A stretch of DNA of 40,115 nucleotides, taken from Scytonema sp. RU_4_4 (lineage in GTDB: Bacteria > Cyanobacteriota > Cyanobacteriia > Cyanobacteriales > Nostocaceae). The DNA lies in contig JAAUSC010000045.1 of NCBI GenBank assembly GCA_012031965.1, positions 1 through 40,115 of the forward strand. The letters are read 5' to 3'. How positions within the stretch are numbered: the stretch's first letter is position 1; every line of letters begins with the position of its first letter. Of this stretch, positions 1-8,448 are shown in pieces. A program made the translations under genes and the position numbers. The notes under the pieces are model-generated. The model ran no database searches, had not been told where the DNA came from, and saw nothing but the letters and a program-made list of their open reading frames with translations.

Positions 1-1331
<1,331 letters not shown>

Positions 1332-1431
1332 AAATAGCTATGCGATACGCGCAGCGTCAAGCTTCTGGCTTATCGCTCTTTGGGCAGTGCGCTGGGTGCG
1401 ATCGCTTTACCTTAAAGTTAGACGATAATGT

Positions 1432-1449
1432 TGAAGAACTTGTGAGGAA
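1432..1449 (+). promoter_or_regulatory. Shared direct repeat, copy 1 (upstream of nifJ)
   Basis: TGAAGAACTTGTGAGGAA: two TGAGGAA-like half sites 11 bp apart. It lies 200 bp upstream of the nifJ start and reads on the strand opposite to nifJ, as do the other copies relative to their genes (3432, 12746, 24440, 28721, 28953, 30827). Confidence 0.7.
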
Positions 1450-1553
1450 CCACAGAGATTACAGTATTAGACTCGTTCTCAGGCTCAGCCTGGGAATGCT
1501 TCCAGATTCGATGGGAGGCTATGATCGCAGATTCTGCCATCAGGTATGGTTGC

Positions 1554-1949
1554 TCAGGGCAAATTTGCTTCTTGCAGAATTTCTCCATTTAAGTTAGCTC
1601 CAGTCAAATCAGCTTCACTCAAATCGGCTTCTCTCAAACTTGCTCCGCTCAAATTTGCTTGTGCTAAGTTAGCTCCTCTCAGGTTAGCTTGTGCTAGGTT
1701 AGCTCCCTCCAATTTGGCATCTCTCAAGGTGGCACTCAAGACAGTTTCAGTCAAGTTTGCTCCCGCTAAGATTGCACCCCGCAAGCTAGCACTGGATAAA
1801 TTTGCTTTCTGCAAAATTGCACCTGTTAGTACAGCTTCACTGAGGTTAGCTTCACTTAAGTTAGCTTTGCTCAAATCCGCTCCACTGAGGTTAGCAACAA
1901 TCAGGGTGGCTCGTTTTAGATTCGCCTGACTTAGATTAGCCACCACCAA
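1554..1949 (-). CDS. Small pentapeptide-repeat protein, possibly a gene remnant
   Basis: The translation is almost wholly A(N/D)LSxA-type pentapeptides (ANLSQ, ANLSG, ADLSK, ANLSE and so on) over about 130 residues, which fold as a right-handed quadrilateral beta-helix. No ATG exists: the frame opens with TTG-GTG-GTG after an in-frame TAA and lacks a clear ribosome site, and the protein starts and ends inside the repeat array with no capping region. It could be a real gene with a TTG or GTG start, or a fragment of a longer gene like the complete 288-residue relative at 25366-26232. Its role is unknown. Its 5' end faces nothing related; nifJ lies downstream on the same strand. Confidence 0.5.
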   Translation of the reverse strand: MVVANLSQANLKRATLIVANLSGADLSKANLSEANLSEAVLTGAILQKANLSSASLRGAILAGANLTETVLSATLRDAKLEGANLAQANLRGANLAQANLSGASLREADLSEADLTGANLNGEILQEANLP

Positions 1950-2033
1950 GAACGCCCCACACTTTCCGTTGAGAAACCCGGTTTTTTAGGTCTTGTTGAG
2001 AATGGTGCAAGATATGAGCGCCCCACGAGGGGA

Positions 2034-2057
2034 AGTCAAAAGTCAAAAGTCAAAAGT
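2034..2057 (+). repeat. Short tandem repeat, AGTCAAA x3
   Basis: Three perfect AGTCAAA heptamers followed by AGT, of the short tandemly repeated repetitive type known from heterocyst-forming cyanobacteria. Confidence 0.8.
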
Positions 2058-2433
2058 ATGAAACCTCCTCGCAACTTTTGAAAGAAGCACATTTTTCTTC
2101 ACTGACTGAAAGCCTTGCTATGTAAGCGTTATAAAATGTGTTTCTTAGGAGTAAAGCTCTCTGGCTCTGGCTTTCCATAGGGTTGACATGAAGCCAGAGT
2201 CAACGTCAGAATCAGGGTTCGCAGAGGGAAAGATTTTAGCGCAGCTAAAAGCGAGATGTGTATACAGTAGGTACAGTGCCCTGAATGGCGACACGCAGAT
2301 GTTGTTGCACTCCAGGTTGATTGATAAGGCACTTAAGCGTAATAAAATATCCCACCGTCGCAAGCGCCTGAAAGGCTGGGCACCAATACTAATAACCATC
2401 TTGCACACCCAAGAACAAATACGGTGAGGCAGT

Positions 2434-2470
2434 GCATTGCGGGGGTTCCCCCCCGTTGTAGCAACTGCCG
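2434..2470 (+). repeat. Second copy of the interspersed repeat found in nifJ
   Basis: Matches 27-62 over the whole core (GC[A/G]TTGCGG.GGTTCCC..CCGTTGTAGC.ACTG.CG) with a few substitutions and one extra C. Here it lies between genes, downstream of hypA. Confidence 0.7.
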
Positions 2471-2535
2471 AACCCGAAGGGCGGAATATTTTATTTTTTG
2501 GATCTCCCTAATTTGAGTAACATTCACGCTCTCAA

Positions 2536-2877
2536 TCAAGACACTTCCAAAAAAGCGAGTTCAAACTCCTTGCCTTGACGCACTTCACAATAAGCTTGGT
2601 GACACTCCGGACATTCATTGAGCTCGCTAGTCGGGAGAAATTCAATGTTGCAATTCGAGCAGTAACAGATAACAGGAACCTTCTCCACTTGTAGTTTGGC
2701 ATCTTCAGCAATTGTTCCTTTTTTGGCAACATCAAAAGCAAACTCCAAGGAATCTGGCATAACACCAGATGCTTCACCAACTCGCATTTGAACGACACGA
2801 ATATGTTGAGCGCCTTCTTCTTTGGCACGCACTACAGCAGCTTCGAGAATATTTTGTATCATTCCAACTTCATGCAT
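2536..2877 (-). CDS. hypA: Hydrogenase nickel incorporation protein HypA
   Basis: HypA binds nickel and, with HypB, delivers it to the large subunit of NiFe hydrogenases in the cytoplasm. The 113-residue product has the invariant start MHEVGM (His2 binds nickel in this family) and two CxxC pairs, CSNC and CPEC, which form the structural zinc site, with the usual spacing. The length is normal. Its start lies inside the end of the upstream hoxW-like gene (19-bp overlap), so the two are probably co-transcribed and translationally coupled, with the shared direct repeat at 3432-3449 upstream of both. The partner hydrogenase is presumably Hox, encoded in the same window. Confidence 0.95.
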   Translation of the reverse strand: MHEVGMIQNILEAAVVRAKEEGAQHIRVVQMRVGEASGVMPDSLEFAFDVAKKGTIAEDAKLQVEKVPVICYCSNCNIEFLPTSELNECPECHQAYCEVRQGKEFELAFLEVS

Positions 2878-3350
2878 AATTCTTTCCTCACAGTTTTTAT
2901 CAAATGGTTTATTTTCTCAAGTGCTATTTCTATTCCCCGTTCAGCAACGGATGATAGGCTTTCGCCTAATTCAAAATTCACTCCTGGTACCATCACCCAC
3001 CATCCTTGCGGTGAACAACCATAAACAGCTTGTGTGAGCGTAAGTAGATAACTAGGGTTGCTGCTGTGTCCCATTGTCACACTCGCATCGGTAACTTTTA
3101 TAGGACAGACTTGCACATCCTGTTGTGCTGTGGCGGGATATGCATCAACAAAAATGGTAACATCAACGTTTGCCAAGCTTTCAGCCAGTTCTGGTGTGAG
3201 TTGGGGAACACATAATGTAGACACATTCGCGAGTTTCCAACTTGCTATTGCATCACTCACTCGTAGTCCAGCAGCATCATCACCACGCAAGTCATTACCG
3301 TAGCCAATTATGACAAACGAAGGGGAGAGATTGGCGAGAACATTGCTCAT
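2859..3350 (-). CDS. hoxW: Hydrogenase maturation endopeptidase, HoxW type
   Basis: This protease trims the C-terminal tail of HoxH once nickel is inserted. It has the family start FVIIGYGNDLRGDDAAG (acidic metal ligand in GDD), a second Asp in FVDAYPA and the His of MGHSSNP, as in HyaD/HoxW proteases; the length of about 163 residues is typical. The ATG at 3350 is chosen because the GTG at 3362 has no better ribosome site and the extra residues are not conserved-looking; AGG precedes the ATG closely. It overlaps hypA by 19 bp. The target tail is visible in hoxH (17811-19262). HoxW rather than another HyaD-like protease is inferred from the presence of Hox genes and the absence of uptake-hydrogenase genes here. 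Confidence 0.88.
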   Translation of the reverse strand: MSNVLANLSPSFVIIGYGNDLRGDDAAGLRVSDAIASWKLANVSTLCVPQLTPELAESLANVDVTIFVDAYPATAQQDVQVCPIKVTDASVTMGHSSNPSYLLTLTQAVYGCSPQGWWVMVPGVNFELGESLSSVAERGIEIALEKINHLIKTVRKELCMKLE

Positions 3351-3431
3351 AATCCTAGCCACATTTAGGACACTGCTTGAGTAGATTTTTCGATAGTGCA
3401 GAACTCACATTCTAAAATTAGGTGAAAAATT

Positions 3432-3449
3432 TGAGGAACTTGTGAGGTA
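3432..3449 (+). promoter_or_regulatory. Shared direct repeat, copy 2 (upstream of hoxW-hypA)
   Basis: TGAGGAACTTGTGAGGTA, 82 bp upstream of the chosen hoxW start, on the opposite strand. Identical to the consensus except for one base in the last position pair. Confidence 0.75.
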
Positions 3450-3586
3450 ACTCAATAGTACTAACCAAACAGCTTTTACCCAGTTTTATTAGATTAGAAG
3501 GCGATTCGGCGAACGGTGAGTTTAAATATCTTTAAAAAACAATACCTTCGCCAATTTACGAGGCTTGAGGATAGGGTTTAGTAGAG

Positions 3587-3877
3587 TAGACCTCTTGCAA
3601 AAATGCTTGAAATGTCATGTTGAGCGAAGCGAAACATCTCTTGAGATTCTGAGGCTATGCCTAACGGCAGGCTGAGTCCTGAGCCTGCGGCACGGCGAAG
3701 CCGAACGGACACGCTACGCGTTGGCGCAGCCTGTCCGTAGGACTTACGCCAACGCCGCGCCAAGGCGTTAGCGTAGCGTCTCCGGAGGAGATACGCTACA
3801 CTGCGTTTCGCTGCCCTCCAGGCACGCTGCGCTAACAGAATGACATTCACAACTTTTCGACTTTTGCAAGAAGTCTA
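3587..3877. mobile_element. MITE-like composite repeat element
   Basis: Bounded by 16-bp inverted repeats TAGACCTCTTGCAAAA (3587-3602) and TTTTGCAAGAAGTCTA (3862-3877) with one mismatch. The inside holds further palindromes rich in ACGCTACGC and GTAGCGTCTCC-type sequence and a TGAGCGAAGCGAAACATCTC-type core, common in cyanobacterial intergenic repeats. No transposase frame. No target duplication is obvious. Confidence 0.65.
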
Positions 3878-4036
3878 GTGAATACGACCATTACCTGTGA
3901 GCTTGTGGAAAATCTTGGTTAATAAAATTGGCGATTGTTTTTGAGGAAGTACTTTATCATTTCATGGACATATCGTCGCCTCCCTTGAGTAATATGCTAG
4001 TGTGCTAGCATAAAAGGAATTAACTCAATTCCCATC

Positions 4037-4222
4037 ATGGAACGAATAAACAAACGAACTCACAGCGATTACACCCAAAGTGCCGCTTATTTACCCAAAG
4101 ATTTGGTGAAAAACTTTAAACAGTTGCTTGTGGAATTAGAGATAGGGCACAGTGAAGCAATGGAGGAAGCGATAAGGATGTGGTGTGATGCGGCTATCAA
4201 AAAGGTGAATAAGAGTAAATGA
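4037..4222 (+). CDS. Small hypothetical protein, first of three overlapping small genes
   Basis: This 61-residue protein (MERINKRTHSDYTQSAAYL start) is charged, with a predicted helical middle LVKNFKQLLVELEIGHSEAMEEAIRMW; I quote it in two parts: LVKNFKQLLVELE and IGHSEAMEEAIRMW. The layout (polar N-terminus, two helices) recalls ribbon-helix-helix antitoxins, but I cannot assign a family. Its TGA overlaps the ATG of the next gene (ATGA at 4219-4222), which argues that it is a real, translationally coupled gene. Confidence 0.55.
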   Translation: MERINKRTHSDYTQSAAYLPKDLVKNFKQLLVELEIGHSEAMEEAIRMWCDAAIKKVNKSK

Positions 4223-4410
4223 GGTATCCGCATTATCCCACAGCCGAACAAAATCTCACCTGTTTCATCCTCAGTCACAACTTAACAACGATGTTGCTAG
4301 ACATTGGAATAGTGAGATTAGATGAGCGAACGGGAAATGTTTACATCTTGGCTGGAAAAGAGAATGGGATTGTAATTACACCCAATGGTAAATGGAGATA
4401 TGACGAATGA
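4219..4410 (+). CDS. Small conserved cyanobacterial protein, DUF6888-like
   Basis: The 63-residue product has the pattern PTAEQ..CFILSHNLT followed by VRLDERTGNVYILAG and a final ITPNGKWRY, which matches the short cyanobacterial family I know as DUF6888. It overlaps both neighbours by ATGA (4219-4222 and 4407-4410). Members of this family usually lie next to the DUF6887 family, as here. Function is unknown; the pairing and size suggest a toxin-antitoxin or accessory pair, which is only inference. The family name is from memory and not checked by a search. Confidence 0.65.
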   Translation: MRYPHYPTAEQNLTCFILSHNLTTMLLDIGIVRLDERTGNVYILAGKENGIVITPNGKWRYDE

Positions 4411-4610
4411 CTAAGCCCAATTTTCTCACAATGAGTAAATCGGAACTTAAGCGCTATCTACTAGAGCATCGTAACGATACAGAAGCATTCCACGCGCTCA
4501 TGGACAGAATCAACGCAGAACCAGACCAAAAGTTTTATACAGTAGATGAAGCTGACGTGTTACAGGAGTTGATTGAAGCAAAACACCATTCTAAAGACGA
4601 AACAGTATGA
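4407..4610 (+). CDS. Small conserved cyanobacterial protein, DUF6887-like
   Basis: The 67-residue protein reads MTKPNFLTMSKSELKRYLLE then HRNDTEAFHALMDR, a pattern I associate with DUF6887 (KPNF..MS..EL..Y.LEHR.D.EAF..LMDR). Its ATG overlaps the stop of the DUF6888-like gene, so the three small genes at 4037-4610 form one coupled unit. Function unknown; it is acidic and probably helical. Confidence 0.65.
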   Translation: MTKPNFLTMSKSELKRYLLEHRNDTEAFHALMDRINAEPDQKFYTVDEADVLQELIEAKHHSKDETV

Positions 4611-5026
4611 ACCTTTATGGTGAATCTAGAACCCTCTACAGTACTGACTTAGCGGCTTTTTAGTTATGAGAATTCAGATTATCGGTACTCAGGTATGTCG
4701 TCTAAACAATATATCTGTAGCGACCCATCCAAGTTATATTATGTTTCTAAGAAACTATTGCACCCTTTGTGCTAAGCCGCTCCGAAAAACCTATACAGAA
4801 CTAGTCAACCATAGACAAAGCTGTACAAAGTCAGAGCGTGCAGACTAAGACCCACTTAGGTCTACGATTTTTGAGTCATGACACCTACAAGTGAACGCCA
4901 GCTTGTAGCTCTGTCGAACTCAGTTAAGCAATCAGTAAACAGGTTTATAGCTGTAGTGCTGAGTTCATAACAAGCTCTTAAATCATTGTCGAGGCAAACA
5001 TTACTTAGTGATAAGGATGACAGAAT
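4611..5026 (+). other. Non-coding stretch upstream of iscB
   Basis: No convincing gene. AGCGGCTT (near 4649) and AAGCCGCT (near 4774) could pair over a distance. Three local stems follow (see the candidate omega RNA). A 60-codon frame at 4666-4848 has no recognisable content and overlaps the structured region. Confidence 0.5.
4820..5020 (+). ncRNA. Candidate omega RNA scaffold for IscB
   Basis: IscB nucleases use an RNA encoded immediately 5' of the gene. This stretch has stacked perfect stems: AGACC/GGTCT (about 4848-4863), CTACAAG/CTTGTAG (4885-4891 and 4902-4908), and GAACTCAG/CTGAGTTC (4917-4924 and 4960-4967), the last enclosing an internal loop. Position, density of stems and lack of coding content fit an omega RNA. 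Exact ends and guide segment are not determined; the guide would be at the 5' end. Confidence 0.45.
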
Positions 5027-6409
5027 ATGTCAAATTACGTTTTTCTAATTGACCAAAACAAAACTCCTCTCAATCCAGTGCATCCAGCACAAGCTAGAAA
5101 GCTTCTGGACTCTGGTAAAGCCGCCGTGTTTCGTCGCTATCCATTTGTACTGATTTTGAAGCGAGTTATCGAAAATCCAAACGTGTATCCACTTACGCTC
5201 AAAATTGACCCTGGCTCAAAAGTGACAGGTATTGTGTTGGTTACGAACCAAGGTGATGTCATTTGGGCAATGGAATTGCAGCATCGAGGTCAACAAATCA
5301 AAGATGCTCTGGAACACCGTAGAGCGGTGCGTAGAGGACGGAGAAACCGAAATACTCGTTATCGTCAAACTCGATTTCTTAACCGCAAACGTCCCAGTGG
5401 TTGGTTAGCACCATCATTGCGACACCGCGTCCTCACAACTGAGACTTGGGTGAAGCGGCTACAAAGATTTGTACCAATAGGTTCAATTGTTCAGGAGTTA
5501 GTGAAGTTCGATACTCAAGCAATCCAAAATCCAGAAATCTCAGGTACTGAATATCAGCAAGGAACGCTACATGGTTATGAGTGCCGTGAGTATTTGCTAG
5601 AGAAGTGGAATCGTCAATGTGCTTACTGTGGAGTAAAGGACGTTCCTCTAGAAATTGAGCATATCCAATCGAAGTCCAAAGGCGGGTCAGACCGGATATC
5701 CAATCTCTGCTTGGCTTGTCACAAATGCAATCAGCGCAAAGGGAATAAAGACATCAAGGATTTTCTTAAAGGTAAGCCAGACGTTCTGAATCGTGTTCAA
5801 AAACTTGGCTTAGCACCTCTCAAAGATGCAGCATCTGTCAATTCTACTAGATGGTCTTTGTTCAATACTTTAAAGTCCTTTGGCTTGCCAATTATTACAA
5901 GCACTGGTGGTCAGACAAAATTCAACCGGACTCGATTTAATCTACCAAAAGCACACTGGATTGATGCAGCCTGTGTTGGTGACGCATTGTCCCCTAAAAA
6001 TGAGCGGAACCCTATTAACCCAACGATAAATCGTGCGGCTTCCGAACTAACCGAGGAGGGTTCCGCTCATTTTTTACGTGTTAGACCCCGTGTGGTTGAA
6101 ACCATAAAACTTGTCATCACTAAAATTCTAAAGGTAAGAGCAACTGGTTTTGGTGGTAGGCAACGATGTCAGACTGATAAGTTTGGCTACCCACAAAAAC
6201 ATCGTCCATTGCGCCCAATACTTGGTTTTTCAACTGGCGACATTGTTCGTGCAGATGTTCCAAAAGGTAAGTACGCCGGGACTTTTACCGCTAGAGTCTG
6301 TCCAATGTCGCATGGTTACGGAGAGTTTGTTATTGACAAAAAACGGAGGTCAGTCAAATTGGAATACCTAACCCCTGTCCACAGAAAGGATGGATACGAC
6401 TATGCCTAG
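5027..6409 (+). CDS. iscB: IscB-type RNA-guided nuclease (RuvC + HNH)
   Basis: IscB is the transposon-encoded ancestor of Cas9; it cuts DNA under guidance of an omega RNA. Domains in order: N-terminal PLMP region (DQNKTPLNPVHPAQA), RuvC-I with Asp61 in LKIDPGSKV, an arginine-rich bridge helix (about 95-120), RuvC-II with Glu157 in IVQELVKFD, an HNH domain with CAYC and CLACHKC zinc-type pairs and catalytic His212 in EIEHI, RuvC-III AHWIDAACVG (His310, Asp313), and a C-terminal TGDIVRADV/GYGEF region. All catalytic residues look intact. Residues about 324-350 come from an inserted 79-bp palindrome that keeps the frame. ATG 5027 follows AAGGATGAC. No TnpA transposase is nearby, so the element is not autonomous here. 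Confidence 0.9.
   Translation: MSNYVFLIDQNKTPLNPVHPAQARKLLDSGKAAVFRRYPFVLILKRVIENPNVYPLTLKIDPGSKVTGIVLVTNQGDVIWAMELQHRGQQIKDALEHRRAVRRGRRNRNTRYRQTRFLNRKRPSGWLAPSLRHRVLTTETWVKRLQRFVPIGSIVQELVKFDTQAIQNPEISGTEYQQGTLHGYECREYLLEKWNRQCAYCGVKDVPLEIEHIQSKSKGGSDRISNLCLACHKCNQRKGNKDIKDFLKGKPDVLNRVQKLGLAPLKDAASVNSTRWSLFNTLKSFGLPIITSTGGQTKFNRTRFNLPKAHWIDAACVGDALSPKNERNPINPTINRAASELTEEGSAHFLRVRPRVVETIKLVITKILKVRATGFGGRQRCQTDKFGYPQKHRPLRPILGFSTGDIVRADVPKGKYAGTFTARVCPMSHGYGEFVIDKKRRSVKLEYLTPVHRKDGYDYA
5996..6074 (+). repeat. 79-bp palindromic element inside iscB
   Basis: Perfect 18-bp inverted repeat: AAAAATGAGCGGAACCCT (5996-6013) and AGGGTTCCGCTCATTTTT (6057-6074), with an inner stem ACGAT/ATCGT in the loop. 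It sits between the RuvC-III motif and the conserved ATG.G.RQ.C region of IscB, where relatives have no such stretch, and adds about 27 codons without a stop. Confidence 0.85.
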
Positions 6410-6440
6410 ACCTATACAAAATGACCAGACTTGTATAGGT
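6410..6440 (+). terminator. Hairpin at the 3' end of iscB (terminator or transposon end)
   Basis: ACCTATACAA (6410-6419) pairs perfectly with TTGTATAGGT (6431-6440) around an 11-base loop and starts right after the iscB stop. No T run follows, so a subterminal hairpin of an IS200/IS605-like right end is as likely as a terminator. Confidence 0.5.
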
Positions 6441-6454
6441 ATGCAGAGAAATCA

Positions 6455-6473
6455 AGTTACAGTTTCTAGCCCT
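6455..6473 (+). repeat. 19-bp direct repeat, copy 1
   Basis: AGTTACAGTTTCTAGCCCT, identical to 11377-11395. Both copies lie just downstream of a hairpin of transposon-end type (6410-6440 and 11321-11341), so they may be common target or end sequence. Confidence 0.7.
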
Positions 6474-6570
6474 TAAATTTGTGGAACACTCTCAGCATCT
6501 GTGTGACCGGGCTGAGGCAAGTGTTTGGCTTATTTCTTGTAAACTCCCCAACCTAACTAGCACCAGACGA

Positions 6571-7995
6571 ATGAACCCAGAGATATTGGCAAGATTACGG
6601 AGCTTGTGTCAAGATGAAGCGGCATTTGAGGAAGTTAGACAGATTATAGCAGCCAAAGTCCAACAATTGGAGCAGGAAATCAATCAGGCATATTTCCGGG
6701 TGGAGCAGCAAAAAGCATTGTTCCGTGTCATTACTCGCTTGCGGGAACCTCTAGATTTAGAAACAATTTTTAAAGCCACAGCCATTGAGGTTCGCCAACT
6801 CTTACAAGCAGACCGAGTAGGCATGTTTCGCTTCTATCCAGACTCAGGCTGGGATGATGGAGAATTTGTTTCTGAGGATGTCGATCAAGCTTTTCCTTCA
6901 GCTATGGCGCAAAAAATCCATGACCACTGTTTCGGGGAGCAATTTGCAATCCATTATCAGCAGGGGCGGGTTCAGGCGGTTGCAGATATCTATAGTTATG
7001 GGTTGAGCGACTGTCACATCCAGGTTCTATCTCAATTTCAGGTACGGGCTAACCTGGCAGTACCGCTCCTGCAAGGTGAAAAACTCTGGGGATTGCTCTG
7101 TATTCACCAATGTCGCGCTAAGCGAGAGTGGCAGGCGACAGAAATCGAATTTGTCAGCCAAATTGCCACTCACCTAGGGGTAGCCCTCCAGCACGCAGAA
7201 CTCCTGGCTGACCTACGAGCGGAAGTACTGGAGCGCCTACAGGCCCAGCAAGCAGTTCAATCGCTAAACCAGGGACTGCAACGAGCGATAGTTGAACTAC
7301 AGGCAGTGAATAAGGAACTGGAAGCTTTTTGCTACTCTGTCTCCCATGATCTGCGTGCTCCTTTACGCGGTATTGACGGCTTCAGTCAAGCTCTGCTGGA
7401 AGACTACTTTGACCTGCTGGACGCAACCGGACAGGACTACCTGCGGCGAATTCGGGGAGCGACTCACCGGATGGGGCAATTGATCGATGACCTCCTCAAT
7501 CTATCTCGGGTAACCCGCAGCGACATGCACCCCGAACCTGTGGATCTGAGTCTGTTAGCTAGTGGAATTTGTACTGAATTACAACAGAGTCAGCCAGAGC
7601 GACATGTAGACTTTACAATCCAAACAGGATTGGTAGCTCAAGGGGATAGTCATCTGCTGCGAGTGTTGTTGGTGAACTTACTGAATAATGCTTGGAAATT
7701 TACATCCAAGCACCCCCAGGCGCGGATTGAATTTGGAGCGAGCAAGAGCGAAAGTGACGTCAGCGTCTACTTTGTTCGAGATGATGGCGCGGGCTTTGAT
7801 ATGACGTATGCCAATAAGTTATTTGGTCCCTTTCAGCGTTTGCATGGCATGAATGAATTTCCAGGAAATGGGATTGGACTCGCCACTGTGCAGCGGATTG
7901 TGCATCGGCATGGTGGTCGGGTGTGGGCACAAGGGGCTGTGGAACAGGGGGCTACTTTTTACTTTACATTAGTAGCAGAGGAGGAAGGGGCATGA
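6571..7995 (+). CDS. Histidine kinase with phytochrome/cyanobacteriochrome-type GAF domain
   Basis: A likely light-sensing kinase. Residues from the chosen ATG: short coiled coil (20-45), GAF domain (about 50-210), coiled coil (210-250), HisKA with phospho-acceptor His259 in YSVSHDLRAPLRG, and a HATPase with N box LLNNAWKF and G boxes VRDDGAGFD and GNGIGLATV. The GAF has DRVGMFRF and, at the bilin attachment position, Cys148-His149 (GLSDCHIQVLSQFQVRANL), as in bilin-binding cyanobacterial GAFs. No membrane segment. A GTG at 6481 would add 30 residues that look non-conserved, so the ATG at 6571 is preferred, although its ribosome site is weak. The stop overlaps the start of the next gene (ATGA), an Rcp1-like regulator, which fits a phytochrome-type pair. 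Bilin binding is inferred. Confidence 0.85.
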   Translation: MNPEILARLRSLCQDEAAFEEVRQIIAAKVQQLEQEINQAYFRVEQQKALFRVITRLREPLDLETIFKATAIEVRQLLQADRVGMFRFYPDSGWDDGEFVSEDVDQAFPSAMAQKIHDHCFGEQFAIHYQQGRVQAVADIYSYGLSDCHIQVLSQFQVRANLAVPLLQGEKLWGLLCIHQCRAKREWQATEIEFVSQIATHLGVALQHAELLADLRAEVLERLQAQQAVQSLNQGLQRAIVELQAVNKELEAFCYSVSHDLRAPLRGIDGFSQALLEDYFDLLDATGQDYLRRIRGATHRMGQLIDDLLNLSRVTRSDMHPEPVDLSLLASGICTELQQSQPERHVDFTIQTGLVAQGDSHLLRVLLVNLLNNAWKFTSKHPQARIEFGASKSESDVSVYFVRDDGAGFDMTYANKLFGPFQRLHGMNEFPGNGIGLATVQRIVHRHGGRVWAQGAVEQGATFYFTLVAEEEGA

Positions 7996-8435
7996 GCACG
8001 AACAACAAAACTATTCTTTTGGTGGAAGATAATCCCGATGATGAAGCTTTGGCAATCCGAGCTCTCAAGCGCAATCACATCAGCAATGAGATTATAGTAG
8101 CTCATGACGGTGTTGAAGCCCTAGATTACCTGTTTGGAACCGGAGTTTATGCGGGACGGGATCTCAGCCTCAAGCCTACGGTGATTTTGTTGGATCTAAA
8201 GCTGCCCCGCATTGATGGTATGGAAGTCTTGCGCCGCTTGCGAGAAGATGAACGCACTAAGCTACTGCCAGTGGTGATTCTGACCACTTCCAGCGAAGAA
8301 CAAGATATGCTCAATAGTTACAGCTTGGGGTGCAACAGTTACATCCGCAAACCCGTGAGTTTTATCGAATTTACGGAAGCTGTCCGGCAATTAGGGATGT
8401 ACTGGCTCCTTATGAACGAACTACCGCCACTTTAG
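7992..8435 (+). CDS. Rcp1-like single-domain response regulator
   Basis: This 147-residue protein is a receiver domain only: acidic pocket in LLVEDNPDDEAL, phosphorylated Asp in VILLDLKLPRIDG, conserved Thr in VILTTSSEEQD and Lys in SYIRKPVSF. The NPDD start and the long RALKRNHI helix are typical of Rcp1, the partner of cyanobacterial phytochrome Cph1. AGGAAGGGGC precedes the ATG at 7992, which overlaps the kinase stop (ATGA). It has no output domain and presumably shuttles phosphate from the kinase upstream to another protein, possibly the hybrid kinase encoded downstream. Confidence 0.92.
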   Translation: MSTNNKTILLVEDNPDDEALAIRALKRNHISNEIIVAHDGVEALDYLFGTGVYAGRDLSLKPTVILLDLKLPRIDGMEVLRRLREDERTKLLPVVILTTSSEEQDMLNSYSLGCNSYIRKPVSFIEFTEAVRQLGMYWLLMNELPPL

Positions 8436-8448
8436 GAAGGCAGTCACG

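Larger units (their letters stand above)
1950..2535. other. Intergenic stretch with repeats, no gene seen
   Basis: It contains AGAAACCCGGTTTTTTAGG near 1974, a type of sequence common between cyanobacterial genes; three AGTCAAA heptamers (2034-2054); a 9-bp inverted repeat CTCTGGCTT/AAGCCAGAG (2165-2173 and 2191-2199); and a copy of the interspersed repeat found in nifJ (2434-2470). Open frames here have no recognisable protein content. Confidence 0.6.
3351..4036. other. Intergenic stretch with the shared motif and a MITE-like element
   Basis: Holds the direct repeat at 3432-3449, the inverted-repeat element at 3587-3877, and a single half site (TTGAGGAAGTAC, about 3942) with no second half. 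Reading frames inside the element are side products of its palindromes. Confidence 0.6.

Noticed and set aside
2880-2895. Half-match to the shared motif (TGTGAGGAAAG, minus strand)
   Set aside because: Only one half site and it lies in coding sequence at the hypA/hoxW overlap. The same holds for the single halves near 3942 and 30660.
3578-3850. 90-codon minus-strand frame
   Set aside because: It is produced by palindromic repeats inside the MITE-like element.
4666-4848. 60-codon frame upstream of iscB with CTLCAKP..CTK
   Set aside because: No family recognised, no ribosome site, and it overlaps the start of the structured candidate omega RNA.
5027-6409. Reading the RuvC/HNH protein as a Cas9 or as part of a CRISPR system
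   Set aside because: The size, PLMP start and lack of REC lobes fit IscB, and no repeat-spacer array is present in the window.
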